A stretch of 51,926 bases of DNA from assembly GCA_012735575.1 (NCBI GenBank), contig JAAYGY010000033.1:1-51926 (forward strand), in the 5' to 3' direction. A model generated the notes under the pieces. It saw only the letters and a program-made list of their open reading frames with translations, was not told the origin of the DNA and searched no databases. The translations under genes were made by a program, and so were the position numbers. This DNA is from Clostridiales bacterium. Its GTDB lineage: Bacteria; Bacillota; Clostridia; Caldicoprobacterales; UBA3941. Below are positions 8,996 through 19,785 of the stretch, in pieces; within the stretch, counting starts at the first letter, position 1; each line of letters starts with the position of its first letter.

Positions 8996-10099
8996 CTATA
9001 TTTCTTCCTGTATTCCTTCATATCTCTGTGCAACATATCTTATTCTATCGCGTACTGTTAACTTCCCGTTCACAATAGTTATCATCTCTTGCCTATCAAC
9101 ATTATTATTTTGCTCAATAGTTATTATCATATCTGGCAGCTTCTCTTTTAAATACCTGACATTAGATCTCTTCTGACCAATAGCCTGAGACAGGCGTGAA
9201 GGATTTACTTGAAAGATAATATTTTTAGGCAGAACCTTACAAGTATCCAGTTCCTGCTTTATAATATCTTCCATCCAATCTCTATATATAATACTTTCTA
9301 CCATCTCGCCAATGGCAGGATGATAGGGGCCTACCACGAGATCTTTACCTTCATCAAAGCCTTCCTGAGCCTGTAAACCAATTCGTATTATATCAATACC
9401 ATGGTGCTCAAAAATGAATTTAATATCCTTTACCCAATCTACAGCTTCCCTTACGGATAAAGGCCGGTATTTACCTTTATAAAATTCCTGTTCCAAGGAA
9501 GCCCCTTTAACTACCAAGGTAGGATACACTCTAACAAAATCAGGTTTCAGCCTGACAAAATCTAATGCCGTTTTTATGGACTTTTGACGAGTATCGTATG
9601 GAAGGCCGATCATCATTTGATATCCTATCTGAAAGGGATAATTTTTTAGATTTATAAGATCAGGAAGAATCTCTTCGAAAGTATATCCTCGTTCACTGGC
9701 CTTTAGAACATGAGGGTCAGTAGACTGTATTCCCAGCTCAATAGTAGTTAAGCAGTTGTTTTGTAAATTCTCTAATATATGGTTTGAAATATAATCAGGC
9801 CTTGTAGAAATCCTTATCCCATCAATAATACCATTGTCTATATAAGGATGAGCCAGTCTTAAAATAGTATTTTGCAGATCTTGAGAGAGACAGGTAAAAC
9901 TACCTCCAAAAAAAGCTATCTCCTTATAGCCTTCTCTTTTTACAGCAGTAGCCATAATTGTATGAATCTGTTTTTTTATATCTTCTATAAGGTTGCTTAT
10001 AGCTCTCCCAGTTATGCTGCGCTGATTACAAAAGGCACATTGATGAGGACACCCTATCATAGGCACAAAGACCGGATATATTATTACCTTTTTACCCAT
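8996..10099 (-). CDS. Radical SAM protein, Elp3/YhcC-like
   Basis: A 367-residue radical SAM enzyme. The N-terminal cysteine motif lies in IGCPHQCAFCNQ (Cx3CxxC, about residues 17-24) and should bind the [4Fe-4S] cluster and SAM. A GG-F patch (AFFGGSFT) and GIQS follow, as in the Elp3-type radical SAM domain. The acetyltransferase domain of Elp3 is missing. This family is commonly encoded between rnc and smc in clostridia, but its substrate is unknown to me. The start overlaps the rnc 3' end by 16 nt, implying translational coupling. Confidence 0.85.
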   Translation of the reverse strand: MGKKVIIYPVFVPMIGCPHQCAFCNQRSITGRAISNLIEDIKKQIHTIMATAVKREGYKEIAFFGGSFTCLSQDLQNTILRLAHPYIDNGIIDGIRISTRPDYISNHILENLQNNCLTTIELGIQSTDPHVLKASERGYTFEEILPDLINLKNYPFQIGYQMMIGLPYDTRQKSIKTALDFVRLKPDFVRVYPTLVVKGASLEQEFYKGKYRPLSVREAVDWVKDIKFIFEHHGIDIIRIGLQAQEGFDEGKDLVVGPYHPAIGEMVESIIYRDWMEDIIKQELDTCKVLPKNIIFQVNPSRLSQAIGQKRSNVRYLKEKLPDMIITIEQNNNVDRQEMITIVNGKLTVRDRIRYVAQRYEGIQEEI

Positions 10100-10794
10100 G
10101 TATTTTTTTCTAAAGCCTCCTTAGCCGCCTGTTGTTCAGCTTCTTTCTTGCTCTTTCCTTTTCCCGTCCCTATTGCCTGTCCATTGTGATGTACTTCCAC
10201 AACAAACTCCTTATTATGATCGGGGCCCTTTTCCTTAATTACCTGATAGTTTATTTCCTTATCACTGAATTTCTGAAGCACTTCCTGTAATTGGGTTTTA
10301 TAATCCTGGAAGCCTTTACCTTCATAGCTTTTCTTAATAACTGGAGTAAATAAACGAATTATAACCTCTTTTGCCTGTTCTAACCCGGCCTCCAGATAAA
10401 CAGCCCCTATAAGAGCTTCTACAGCATCGGCTAGTATGGAATCACGATTTCTACCTCCTGTATTTGACTCACCCTTGCCCAAGTAAAGAAACTCACCAAG
10501 CTCGATACTACGTGCAATTTCAGCCAGAGAACCTTCAGATACTATACTGGCTCTTATCTTAGTTAAATTTCCCTCCCTGTATTGGTCAAACATACCATAA
10601 AGATAATCAGCTATTACCAGTCCTAGTACTGAATCTCCTAAAAACTCTAATCTTTCATTGTCGGAAATCTTGTCACGACTTTCATTAGCATAAGAGCTGT
10701 GGGTTAATGCAGTAACAAGTAAACTAGTATCTTTGAAGCTATATCTTATTCTTTTTTCCAATTCATCTATATTGTATTTAGTAATATTTCCCAT
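10084..10794 (-). CDS. rnc: Ribonuclease III
   Basis: A 236-residue double-strand-specific endoribonuclease that processes rRNA and structured transcripts. The RNase III signature NERLEFLGDS is near residue 45, a second catalytic patch (LADAVEALIGAVYLEAG) is near 120, and a C-terminal dsRNA-binding domain ends in GKGKSKKEAEQQAAKEAL. The ATG at 10794 is preferred over the adjacent TTG because AAAGGAG is 8 nt upstream. It has its own promoter (10840-10868) and begins the rnc-radical SAM-smc-ftsY operon. A decayed sigma-factor locus separates it from fabF. Confidence 0.96.
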   Translation of the reverse strand: MGNITKYNIDELEKRIRYSFKDTSLLVTALTHSSYANESRDKISDNERLEFLGDSVLGLVIADYLYGMFDQYREGNLTKIRASIVSEGSLAEIARSIELGEFLYLGKGESNTGGRNRDSILADAVEALIGAVYLEAGLEQAKEVIIRLFTPVIKKSYEGKGFQDYKTQLQEVLQKFSDKEINYQVIKEKGPDHNKEFVVEVHHNGQAIGTGKGKSKKEAEQQAAKEALEKNTWVKR

Positions 10795-10839
10795 CAATCT
10801 TCTCCTTTACCACCGGGTGCATTACTTTAAATCTATTAT

Positions 10840-10868
10840 ATTATAAGATTTTCCACCTCATGGTGCAA
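10840..10868 (-). promoter_or_regulatory. Sigma-A promoter for the rnc-smc-ftsY operon
   Basis: On the minus strand TTGCAC (10863-10868), a 17-nt spacer and TATAAT (10840-10845). The expected start is about 40 nt upstream of the rnc ATG. Confidence 0.75.
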
Positions 10869-10889
10869 GCATGCAATATTAATGGCGAT

Positions 10890-11150
10890 TTAATATTTTG
10901 TTACGCTCTCAGCCATTTTTATTAGTTCCTTTTCATCTAAAATACCGGAAAGTGTGAACACTCTTTTATTATTGTGCCATATTAAATGGGTCATTCCTTC
11001 TTTACTGACAACAATGGCTCCTTTTCCGTTGATTTTTATTTTTGTGGTTTCGGCATTCTCAGTATCTATCCTTAAATTTGACTGTCCCCTGCATTGTTCA
11101 AATAATATGTTATCACCTGTTATGAGATATCCTATCAAGAATTTCTTCAC
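10890..11150 (-). pseudogene. C-terminal remnant of a DUF4367 protein
   Basis: This frame encodes what looks like the last ~75 residues of a DUF4367 domain protein: an IDTENAETTKIKING strand, SKEGMTHLIWHNNKRVFTLSG and the typical ending DEKELIKMAESV. In clostridia such proteins are membrane-anchored and encoded directly downstream of an ECF-like sigma factor. Here the N-terminal anti-sigma and membrane part is missing, and the frame instead runs into the truncated sigma gene, overlapping it at 11113-11150. No ribosome binding site was found for the apparent ATG, so it is probably untranslated debris. Confidence 0.7.
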
Positions 11151-11490
11151 TTATTATTCTCTCATCAATAGGCTGGCTGGTATCACAAATCACATCCTCT
11201 ATATTTTCTAAAACCATATTCTTATGGCTGTTTCTTTTCCGGTAGAGATTTATGGATAGGTTTCTAGTAATTATTACAATAAATGCTTTGGTTTTGTTAC
11301 ATTCTATCCTGTCTATCTTGTCTATATTTTCTATTAACTTAATAAATACCGATTGTACCACATCTTGAGCAAGATAAGAGTCGTTTAAAATATTGTATAC
11401 AATCTTATATACATATTTATGATATTTGTAGTACAGTTCCTCTAGCTTATCCCTGCTATAATCATCTTCTATAGTAGAGAATAACAACAT
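11113..11490 (-). pseudogene. Truncated ECF-type sigma factor (region 2 only)
   Basis: The frame starts at MLLFSTIEDDYSRDKLEELY, with GAGGGA 6 nt before the ATG at 11490. It shows sigma region 2: YKYHKYVYKIVYNILNDSYLAQDVVQSVFIKL and then AFIVIITRNLSINLYRK. It ends after ISEEILDRIS plus three residues, with no region 4, so the protein could not recognise a -35 element. The end abuts the DUF4367 remnant in another frame. The simplest reading is one internal deletion that removed sigma region 4 and the front of the downstream gene. Confidence 0.75.
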
Positions 11491-11600
11491 AGAAATCCCT
11501 CTTTTAGAAACTACTTTCTTTTTAGACATTATACTACATAATTTGGAGTATACAAACATTGTTATCCAATATATGTAACTTTATATAAATTCTATAGTCA

Positions 11601-11641
11601 CAAAAAAGCTGTTACAAACAGTTAATGTAGTCTGTAACAGC
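11601..11641 (-). terminator. Intrinsic terminator after fabF
   Basis: On the minus strand GCTGTTACA pairs with TGTAACAGC around a 16-nt loop, followed by TTTTTTG. It lies 18 nt beyond the fabF stop and ends the fap-fab operon. Confidence 0.88.
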
Positions 11642-11659
11642 CCAATATTATATAAAGTA

Positions 11660-12901
11660 TTATTCACTGAATCTTTTTAGAAGAATTGATGCGTTATGAC
11701 CACCAAAACCAAGAGAATTGGACATGGCATATTCAACCTTAGCAGGTCTTCCCTTATTGGGGACATAATCAAGATCACAGTCTGGATCAGGGGTAGTGTA
11801 GTTAATAGTAGGAGGTATAAACTGTTCCTGCAGGCTTTTTACTACTGCTATGGTTTCAATACCACCTGCTGCACCTAATAAATGCCCTGTCATAGACTTA
11901 GTTGAACTTACAGCCAGCTTATAGGCATGGTCCCCAAATATAGTCTTTATAGCTGTGGTTTCAAACTTATCGTTATACGGGGTTGAAGTACCATGGGCAT
12001 TAATGTAGTCCACCATATCAGGCTCTATTGCTGCATATTGAATAGCCTCTCTCATTGCCCTTGCAGCTCCTTCCCCTTCCGGCGCAGGAGCTGTAATATG
12101 GTATGCATCAGCTGTTGCACCATAACCTACTATCTCTGCAAGGATATTTGCACCTCTATTTACAGCATGTTCATAACTTTCCAATATAAGTATCCCTGCC
12201 CCTTCTCCTATTACAAAGCCATCCCTATCAGCATCAAATGGCCTGGAGGCAGTTGTGGGATCCTGATTACGAGTAGACATGGCCTTCATAGAACAAAAAC
12301 CAGCTAAGGCTAACGGAGTAATAGGTGCTTCGCTTCCTCCTGTAATTATCACATCCGCTTCTCCATATCTGATGGTCTTAAATGCTTCACCTATGGCATT
12401 GGTTGCTGAAGCACATGCGGTCACAACAGTAGTATTTATACCTTTGGCACCAACAGCTATAGATATTTGGCCTGCTGCCATGTTAACTATCATCATTGGT
12501 ACCAAAAAAGGACTAATTCGATTAGGACCTCTGGAGAATAAAACCTTTGCCTGATTCTCCATAGTCTCCAGACCGCCAATTCCTGAACCCAGAATTACTC
12601 CAAAACGCTCCTTATCTAATTTTTCAGTATCTAAATTTGCATTTTCCATGGCTTGATAAGTAGCAGCCATGGCAAACTGACAAAAGAGATCCATTCTTCT
12701 AGCCTCTTTACGGTCTAGATAATCTGTAGGATCAAAGTCTTTTACCTGTGCCGCCATCTGGGTAGGATAATCTTCTACATCAAATTTATCTATTTTATCT
12801 ATTCCATTTTTGCCATCTTTTAATGCTTCCCAAAATATATCTACACTATTTCCTAGAGGGGTTATGGCCCCCATTCCAGTTACTACTACTCTCCTTGGCA
12901 T
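11660..12901 (-). CDS. fabF: 3-oxoacyl-ACP synthase II
   Basis: A 413-residue condensing enzyme that elongates acyl-ACP with malonyl-ACP. The catalytic cysteine lies in [15 protein letters not shown] (about residue 164), and the two histidines are in [10 protein letters not shown] and [10 protein letters not shown]; the C-terminal SLGFGGHN is also typical. The start is set at the ATG 12901 ([17 protein letters not shown]), which follows GAGGAGG by 6 nt; an in-frame ATG nine codons earlier has no such site. It is the last gene of the fap-fab operon and is separated from acpP by a strong hairpin. Confidence 0.97.
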   Translation of the reverse strand: MPRRVVVTGMGAITPLGNSVDIFWEALKDGKNGIDKIDKFDVEDYPTQMAAQVKDFDPTDYLDRKEARRMDLFCQFAMAATYQAMENANLDTEKLDKERFGVILGSGIGGLETMENQAKVLFSRGPNRISPFLVPMMIVNMAAGQISIAVGAKGINTTVVTACASATNAIGEAFKTIRYGEADVIITGGSEAPITPLALAGFCSMKAMSTRNQDPTTASRPFDADRDGFVIGEGAGILILESYEHAVNRGANILAEIVGYGATADAYHITAPAPEGEGAARAMREAIQYAAIEPDMVDYINAHGTSTPYNDKFETTAIKTIFGDHAYKLAVSSTKSMTGHLLGAAGGIETIAVVKSLQEQFIPPTINYTTPDPDCDLDYVPNKGRPAKVEYAMSNSLGFGGHNASILLKRFSE

Positions 12902-12993
12902 AAAGACCTCCTCGATGCCATCATGCATCTATAGAATTAAAGTTACTGTATATAGTACATAATATTATAAATCCAAATAAATCCAGAATTTTA

Positions 12994-13032
12994 TTAGATG
13001 TTGAGCCTCCCATTAGAAGGCTCAACATCTAA
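12994..13032 (-). promoter_or_regulatory. Perfect 15-bp hairpin between acpP and fabF
   Basis: TTAGATGTTGAGCCT (12994-13008) and AGGCTCAACATCTAA (13018-13032) are exact reverse complements around a 9-nt loop. In the minus direction the stem is followed by TAAAATTC, not a T-run, so it is a poor intrinsic terminator. It may protect or process the abundant acpP message or partly attenuate fabF. Confidence 0.7.
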
Positions 13033-13041
13033 ACTAAACCA

Positions 13042-13269
13042 CTAGGAATGGCTGTTAATGTAATCAATAACATCACCAACAGTCGAGATCTTTTCTGCAT
13101 CTTCATCTGGTATTTCCATATCAAACTCTTCTTCCAAAGCCATGATTAGCTCAACAATGTCTAGAGAATCTGCACCTAAATCATCAATAAATGAAGACTC
13201 CATAGTTATCTCATCAGCCTCTATTCCCAGCTGTTCAGCAATGATTCCTCTTACTTTATCAAAACTCAT
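13042..13269 (-). CDS. acpP: Acyl carrier protein
   Basis: A 75-residue acidic carrier protein for fatty-acid synthesis. The phosphopantetheine attachment serine is in [15 protein letters not shown], and the four-helix pattern and length are standard. The ATG at 13269 ([14 protein letters not shown]) follows AAAGGAGG by 7 nt; an upstream in-frame start would overlap that site. Its place between fabG and fabF is conventional. A perfect hairpin follows the stop, which may set its transcript level apart from fabF. Confidence 0.97.
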   Translation of the reverse strand: MSFDKVRGIIAEQLGIEADEITMESSFIDDLGADSLDIVELIMALEEEFDMEIPDEDAEKISTVGDVIDYINSHS

Positions 13270-13326
13270 TCCTACACCTCCTTTCAATGATTAGTTAGTA
13301 TATACTATATAATATATATTATAACA

Positions 13327-15008
<1,682 letters not shown>

Positions 15009-15019
15009 AGTACTCTCCC

Positions 15020-16015
15020 CTAATATACCCATTTCATTAGTGCAGATGCCCAAGTCAATCCTCCACCAAAGCCTACCATAACAATATTATGTCCCCTGGT
15101 AATGATTTTGGATCTTACTGCTTCATCTAGGGCAACTGGTATTGAAGCAGCAGACATATTTCCGAATCGATCTAAATTAATGTAAACTTTTTCCTTATCC
15201 AGCTTCAATCTCTTTCTAGCTGCTTCGATAATCCTAATATTGGCCTGATGGGGTACTAAAAAGTCCACATCTTTATTGGAAAGACCAGCCAGCTTTACAG
15301 CTTCTTCGGAAGCTGCAGCCATAATACGAACTGCAAACTTGAATACTTCACTACCATCCATATACAGAAAATGAAGTTTTTTCTCTACTGTTTCCAGAGA
15401 TGCAGGTTTCCTGGAGCCGCCAGCCTCGATTTTTAAAAAGTCTCCACCACTTCCGTCAGCACCAAGGTATTGAGACAATAGTCCATAGCCCTTGTCTACT
15501 CTTGATAGTACAACTGCTCCTGCTCCGTCTCCAAACAAAATACATGTATTTCTATCGCTCCAGTTAGTAAATTTACTAAGGCTTTCTGCTCCTATTACTA
15601 ATACATTTTTGTATACACCTGATGCTATAAACTGATTAGCGGCTATCAATGCATATATAAAACCAGAACAGGCTGCACTTAGGTCAAAGGCAGCAGCGTT
15701 AACTGCACCGATATTATGCTGAACAATACAAGATGTAGAGGGCATATTGTTGTCTGGAGTTATGGTTGCAACTACTACAAGGTCTATATCTTTGGCTGAT
15801 AATCCTGCATTATCAATGGCCTTCTCTGCAGCAATAGTAGCCATATCCGATGTGGCCATGGTTGCATCAGCTATACGCCTTTCCTTGATGCCGGTGCGAG
15901 TTACAATCCATTCATCCGAAGTATCTACGATTTTTTCTAAATCCTTGTTGGTTATTATGTTGTCAGGTACATAACTGCCGGTACCGATGATACCCCCGTT
16001 ATACAAAGCCCCCAT
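15020..16015 (-). CDS. fabH: 3-oxoacyl-ACP synthase III
   Basis: A 331-residue ketoacyl synthase that starts fatty-acid chains from acyl-CoA and malonyl-ACP. It shows GTGSYVPDNIITN at the N-terminus, SDEWIVTRTGI, the catalytic cysteine in DLSAACSGFIYAL, the histidine in VPHQANIRII and the asparagine in RFGNMSAASIP. The ATG at 16015 follows AAGGAGG by 6 nt; the 16 codons upstream lie in the plsX end and are not supported. FabH primer choice would decide branched versus straight chains, and brnQ nearby may be relevant only by coincidence. Confidence 0.96.
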   Translation of the reverse strand: MGALYNGGIIGTGSYVPDNIITNKDLEKIVDTSDEWIVTRTGIKERRIADATMATSDMATIAAEKAIDNAGLSAKDIDLVVVATITPDNNMPSTSCIVQHNIGAVNAAAFDLSAACSGFIYALIAANQFIASGVYKNVLVIGAESLSKFTNWSDRNTCILFGDGAGAVVLSRVDKGYGLLSQYLGADGSGGDFLKIEAGGSRKPASLETVEKKLHFLYMDGSEVFKFAVRIMAAASEEAVKLAGLSNKDVDFLVPHQANIRIIEAARKRLKLDKEKVYINLDRFGNMSAASIPVALDEAVRSKIITRGHNIVMVGFGGGLTWASALMKWVY

Positions 16016-16016
16016 A

Positions 16017-17021
16017 CTAAACCTCCTTGGTGTCCTCCGCGATATTGTTTTTAATATTATCAAGAACCTGCATATCTATAAATCTCTTACCCTGACGAAT
16101 AGCATTTTTTATTGCCCTGGCGTCTGAACTACCATGGGCCTTTATAATGCCCCCGTTTACTCCTAAAAGTGGTGCACCGCCATGCTCAGCATAATCCAAA
16201 GAGTCTTTGATCCCTTTCAGGCTAGGTTTTAACAGTAGGGCTCCAACTTTTGAGATAAACCCTTTGGTAAACTGTTCTTTCATAATGCTAAATAAGCTAA
16301 ATGCAAGTCCTTCTGTCAACTTTAATATAATATTTCCAGTGAATCCATCACATACAACAATATCAACTATACCAGCAGGAATATCTCTAGCCTCTACATT
16401 TCCAAAAAAGTTAATATTCTTTTGTTCTTTTAAAAGGGAATAGGCTGCTTTGGTTAGCTCATTACCCTTACCTTCTTCGGTACCTATATTAACTAGCCCT
16501 ACCGTAGGCCTTGTTCTTCCCATTATTTTTTCCATATAGACTGTACCCATTATTGCAAACTGAACCAGGTTTTCTGGCTTACAATCTGCATTAGCACCAG
16601 CGTCTATTAATAAGACCGGTTTGTCTTTTGTGGGAATAAGAGGCGCCAAGGCCGGCCTTCCTATCCCTTTTATTCGTCCTACTCTCAAAAGGCCTCCTGC
16701 CATCAAGGCACCGGTACTTCCGGCTGAAATAAATACATTGCCTGGATGCTGACGCAGCATTTCAAATCCCTTTACCATAGAGGAATCCTTTTTACGCCTA
16801 ATAGCTATAACAGGTGGCTCGTCTGGCTCTATAACTTCACTGGCGTTTACTATTTCAAATCTTTCTAAGGGTGCATTTAAGGTTGATAGATGTTTCTTTA
16901 TAATATCTTCTTGCCCTATTACAGTGAGATCAATTCCATATTCATTTACTGCATCAACGCATCCTTTTAGTATCTCCACGGGGGCATGGTCCCCGCCCAT
17001 TGCATCCACTATAATTTTCAT
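16017..17021 (-). CDS. plsX: Phosphate acyltransferase PlsX
   Basis: A 334-residue enzyme that converts acyl-ACP to acyl-phosphate for PlsY, linking fatty-acid synthesis to phospholipid formation. The N-terminus [14 protein letters not shown] is diagnostic, with FISAGSTGALMAGG near 95 and VCDGFTGNIILK near 220. The ATG shares one base with the fapR stop (TAATG), and fabH starts one base after its own stop, so translation is tightly coupled. The acyl-phosphate intermediate is also the product of the FakA system encoded at 28.4-30.1 kb. Confidence 0.97.
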   Translation of the reverse strand: MKIIVDAMGGDHAPVEILKGCVDAVNEYGIDLTVIGQEDIIKKHLSTLNAPLERFEIVNASEVIEPDEPPVIAIRRKKDSSMVKGFEMLRQHPGNVFISAGSTGALMAGGLLRVGRIKGIGRPALAPLIPTKDKPVLLIDAGANADCKPENLVQFAIMGTVYMEKIMGRTRPTVGLVNIGTEEGKGNELTKAAYSLLKEQKNINFFGNVEARDIPAGIVDIVVCDGFTGNIILKLTEGLAFSLFSIMKEQFTKGFISKVGALLLKPSLKGIKDSLDYAEHGGAPLLGVNGGIIKAHGSSDARAIKNAIRQGKRFIDMQVLDNIKNNIAEDTKEV

Positions 17022-17617
17022 TATTCATTACCCTCCTGATAAGTTTCTGTCTCCTCAGATCCAATAGATACCAAGATAAACTTGCCCCTAAAGGCTTCTT
17101 CCTGCCTTACCTTGGTCTTAACCCATACAAAATATTTGTTTCCTCTTCTACGAATCACTTCAGCTCTGGCTACTAATTTATCACCTGCATAAATAGGTAC
17201 TTTATATTTGATGTTGGCAACTCCCGTTAAAGCTACGCGGGCATCAATTACAGCCAATGCCAGAGACTCAGCCTGAGCAAATATATAATGCCCTCTTACA
17301 ACCCTTGATCGTTGGAAAACCATATCATCAGTAGTATTGAGTATAGATATACCACCCTTACCCAGTTCGATATCCACCAGCTCTCCTACTATTTCCTTGC
17401 CTTCAATGGATCTTAACTTGCTGTAGTTTCTTTCAGCAACATTTTTAATACGCTCCCTTAGCTCAGGAATACCAAGTTCCAGCCTATCCAGCCTAATTGT
17501 TTGTATGCTGACGTTGAATAGTTCGCTAAGTTCCTCATCAGTCATAAAAGGATCTTCATTCAAACTCTCCATCAGTTTTAATTGTCGCTCTTTTTTGGGC
17601 AAAACATTCCTTGTCAT
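17021..17617 (-). CDS. fapR: Transcription factor FapR, malonyl-CoA-responsive repressor
   Basis: A 198-residue repressor of fatty-acid and phospholipid genes that is released from DNA by malonyl-CoA. The N-terminal helix-turn-helix (about 5-60) includes [20 protein letters not shown], and the C-terminal hotdog domain (about 75-190) holds the effector pocket, with segments such as [17 protein letters not shown]. It is the first gene of the operon it is expected to control. A FapR-type operator lies right on the predicted transcription start about 70 nt upstream, supporting autoregulation. Confidence 0.95.
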   Translation of the reverse strand: MTRNVLPKKERQLKLMESLNEDPFMTDEELSELFNVSIQTIRLDRLELGIPELRERIKNVAERNYSKLRSIEGKEIVGELVDIELGKGGISILNTTDDMVFQRSRVVRGHYIFAQAESLALAVIDARVALTGVANIKYKVPIYAGDKLVARAEVIRRRGNKYFVWVKTKVRQEEAFRGKFILVSIGSEETETYQEGNE

Positions 17618-17682
17618 AGACTAATCACCTAATCACCCTTTTTTGATTTATATCAACAAATATATTTAAATAATACATGCTA

Positions 17683-17699
17683 TTAGTATCTGGTCATAA
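17683..17699 (-). promoter_or_regulatory. Putative FapR operator at the fap-fab transcription start
   Basis: Read on the minus strand the 17-mer is TTATGACCAGATACTAA. By memory it matches the B. subtilis FapR site TTAGTACCTGATACTAA at 14 of 17 positions, with the right half-site exact. It lies immediately downstream of the -10 box at 17704-17709, so bound FapR would block initiation. Confidence 0.7.
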
Positions 17700-17703
17700 T
17701 GGT

Positions 17704-17732
17704 AGTATATAATATTTAATACTATAATGCAA
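17704..17732 (-). promoter_or_regulatory. Sigma-A promoter for the fapR-plsX-fab operon
   Basis: On the minus strand TTGCAT (17727-17732), a 17-nt spacer and TATACT (17704-17709). The predicted start near 17697 falls inside the FapR operator. The promoter lies just past the rpmF terminator. Confidence 0.72.
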
Positions 17733-17748
17733 TACCTTTTTTATAAAT

Positions 17749-17781
17749 ATAAAAAACCTACCTTGGCTATCAAGGTAGGTT
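17749..17781 (-). terminator. Intrinsic terminator after rpmF
   Basis: AACCTACCTTG and CAAGGTAGGTT form an 11-bp stem with a 5-nt loop, followed on the minus strand by TTTTTTA. It separates the DUF177-rpmF unit from the fapR promoter. Confidence 0.88.
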
Positions 17782-17789
17782 TTGTTTGA

Positions 17790-17969
17790 TTAGTCTTCGT
17801 TTGCAATCACTTGTCTTTTATTATAATATCCGCATTCTCTGCATACTCTATGAGAAAGTCTCATGGTTCCGCATTGTGGGCATTCTGTCATACCAGGCAT
17901 GCTGACCTTCCAGTGTGCCCTGCGCTTGTCTCTCCTTGCTTTTGATGTTTTTCTCTTTGGTACTGCCAT
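17790..17969 (-). CDS. rpmF: 50S ribosomal protein L32, zinc-binding form
   Basis: A 59-residue large-subunit ribosomal protein. It starts [20 protein letters not shown], the conserved basic L32 head, and contains a zinc ribbon formed by CPQC and CREC (Cys30, Cys33, Cys43, Cys46). The start is preceded by a GGAGGTG site. The stop of the DUF177 gene lies 5 nt upstream; this DUF177-rpmF pair is conserved widely across bacteria. A strong promoter (18533-18561) and terminator (17749-17781) frame the two genes as one operon. Confidence 0.97.
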   Translation of the reverse strand: MAVPKRKTSKARRDKRRAHWKVSMPGMTECPQCGTMRLSHRVCRECGYYNKRQVIANED

Positions 17970-17974
17970 GGTTA

Positions 17975-18496
17975 CTACACCTCCCTATCCCTATTAACAA
18001 AAAAATCTTTCAAAGCTGCAAATCTGCTATCTATGGGTTCATGGTCTTTATTCAAACATTGACACTCACCCTTATTTAGGTTAGTACCACAATAGGGGCA
18101 GAGACCTTTACAATCTTCAGTACATCGCCTCTTTGTAGGCAAATTAAGAAAAAATTCCCGTGCTACAATATCATATAAATCAATGGTATCATTGGTATAT
18201 ACATAGATGTCAGGATCCTCTTCATCATGTAAGGCCTTTAACTTAACCTGTATATCAAAATCAACTAAATAATCATAAGGCTCTATACACATACCACATT
18301 GTAAAGTTACTGTCCCCTCTATATGAGCGCTGAGAACAATTACTTCTCCACCATTTACCACATTACCTTTTACAAAAAAAGGCGTATGGAAGCGAATTTT
18401 ATCGCCCTGATAGGTAGTATCCTTCATAATCAAATTGCCCTCAAAATCCTTTGAAGAACCCACTTCCAACAATATGTCCGAAATATCAATCATCAT
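17975..18496 (-). CDS. DUF177/YceD family protein
   Basis: A roughly 173-residue YceD/DUF177 protein (YlbN in Bacillus). The family is encoded next to rpmF and is linked to 23S rRNA maturation in some bacteria. The C-terminal half has CMICEPYD-like cysteines (GMCIEPYDY) and a late cluster [16 protein letters not shown] then CQC, which probably bind zinc. An ATG at 18496 is preferred because GGAG lies 8 nt upstream; the GTG three codons earlier overlaps that site. The upstream promoter matches the sigma-A consensus exactly. Confidence 0.88.
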   Translation of the reverse strand: MMIDISDILLEVGSSKDFEGNLIMKDTTYQGDKIRFHTPFFVKGNVVNGGEVIVLSAHIEGTVTLQCGMCIEPYDYLVDFDIQVKLKALHDEEDPDIYVYTNDTIDLYDIVAREFFLNLPTKRRCTEDCKGLCPYCGTNLNKGECQCLNKDHEPIDSRFAALKDFFVNRDREV

Positions 18497-18532
18497 TATA
18501 ATCACTCCATGGTTTCATAGCCGGACGGATTT

Positions 18533-18561
18533 ATTATATAAATTGCCCTTAGTTTTGTCAA
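18533..18561 (-). promoter_or_regulatory. Full-consensus sigma-A promoter for DUF177-rpmF
   Basis: On the minus strand TTGACA (18556-18561), a 17-nt spacer and TATAAT (18533-18538). It lies between ackA and the DUF177 gene, so ribosomal protein L32 need not depend on pta-ackA transcription. Confidence 0.85.
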
Positions 18562-18578
18562 GCATACATAAATCAAAA

Positions 18579-19769
18579 CTAAATTAGCTCCATGGTTTCC
18601 CTGGCTATCATCAATTCTTCGTTGGTTGGTATCACCAATACTTTAACTTTAGAATCATCAGTGTTTATCTCGCCCTCTTTTTTTACACTTTCGTTTCGTT
18701 CCTTATCTATTTTTACACCCATAAATTCTAATCCGGAACAGGATTCTGCCCTTACCCTGGGGGTGTTTTCTCCAACTCCAGCTGTAAATACAATGCAATC
18801 CACTCCACCCATGGCAGCCGCATAGGCACCTATATATTTTTTTACCTCATAATTAAATACATCCAATGCCATTTGTGCCCGTTTGTTTCCTTCTGCTGCA
18901 GCCTTGTGTAAGTCTCTAAAATCACTGCTAAGACCTGATAATCCTAACATTCCAGACTCCCTATTGAGAATCTTGTTAACCTCTTCATAGGATAAATTTT
19001 TCTTTTCCATCATATAGCTAAGTATTGCAGGATCAAGACTTCCACTTCTGGTACCCATAGGTAGTCCCTCTAGTGGAGTGAAACCCATACTGGTATCTAC
19101 AGATTTACCACCATCTACTGCCGCAATACTGGATCCATTGCCCAAGTGACAGGTAATAATCTTTAAAGATTCCAGGGGTTTGCCCAGAAATTCTGCTGCT
19201 TTTTGAGATACATATTTATGGGATGTGCCATGGAAGCCATAACGCCTAATTCCATAATTCTTATATGTATCATATGGAATAGCATACATATACGCTTTTT
19301 CTGGCATGGTTTGATGGAAGGCTGTATCAAACACAGCGACCATTGGAGTATTGGGCATAACATTTCTACATGCATTTATACCCATTATATTAGCTGGATT
19401 ATGTAAAGGAGCCAGCTCGATATTTGCTTCTATTGCCTTCATAACCTCATCGTCTATGACTACAGATCTGGAAAATTGTTCCCCTCCATGAACCACCCTG
19501 TGGCCAACAGCAGCAATCTCGTCCATGCTTTCAATTACACCGTGTTCTTTGTCAGTCAGAAGTTCAATAACCTTTTTTATAGCCTCTACATGATTCTTGA
19601 AATCCCCGGGGATTTCAATTGCATCCTTCCCTTGAGGGGTATGCTTTAGCAAGGGCTCAGGCAAACCTATTCTTTCAACATTGCCCTTTGCCAAAACGCT
19701 TTCATCCTGCATGTTTATGAGCTGGTACTTTAGGGACGAACTACCAGCATTTATCACAAGTATTTTCAT
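18579..19769 (-). CDS. ackA: Acetate kinase
   Basis: A 396-residue acetokinase that makes ATP and acetate from acetyl phosphate. It starts [17 protein letters not shown], has GHRVVHGGE near 87 and the family signatures [16 protein letters not shown] and [14 protein letters not shown], and ATP-binding motifs HLGNGSSI and [13 protein letters not shown]. The length is typical. It lies 16 nt downstream of pta, giving the standard acetate-forming pair. No terminator is seen between its stop and the strong DUF177 promoter. Confidence 0.98.
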   Translation of the reverse strand: MKILVINAGSSSLKYQLINMQDESVLAKGNVERIGLPEPLLKHTPQGKDAIEIPGDFKNHVEAIKKVIELLTDKEHGVIESMDEIAAVGHRVVHGGEQFSRSVVIDDEVMKAIEANIELAPLHNPANIMGINACRNVMPNTPMVAVFDTAFHQTMPEKAYMYAIPYDTYKNYGIRRYGFHGTSHKYVSQKAAEFLGKPLESLKIITCHLGNGSSIAAVDGGKSVDTSMGFTPLEGLPMGTRSGSLDPAILSYMMEKKNLSYEEVNKILNRESGMLGLSGLSSDFRDLHKAAAEGNKRAQMALDVFNYEVKKYIGAYAAAMGGVDCIVFTAGVGENTPRVRAESCSGLEFMGVKIDKERNESVKKEGEINTDDSKVKVLVIPTNEELMIARETMELI

Positions 19770-19785
19770 TGTAAACCCTCCTAAA

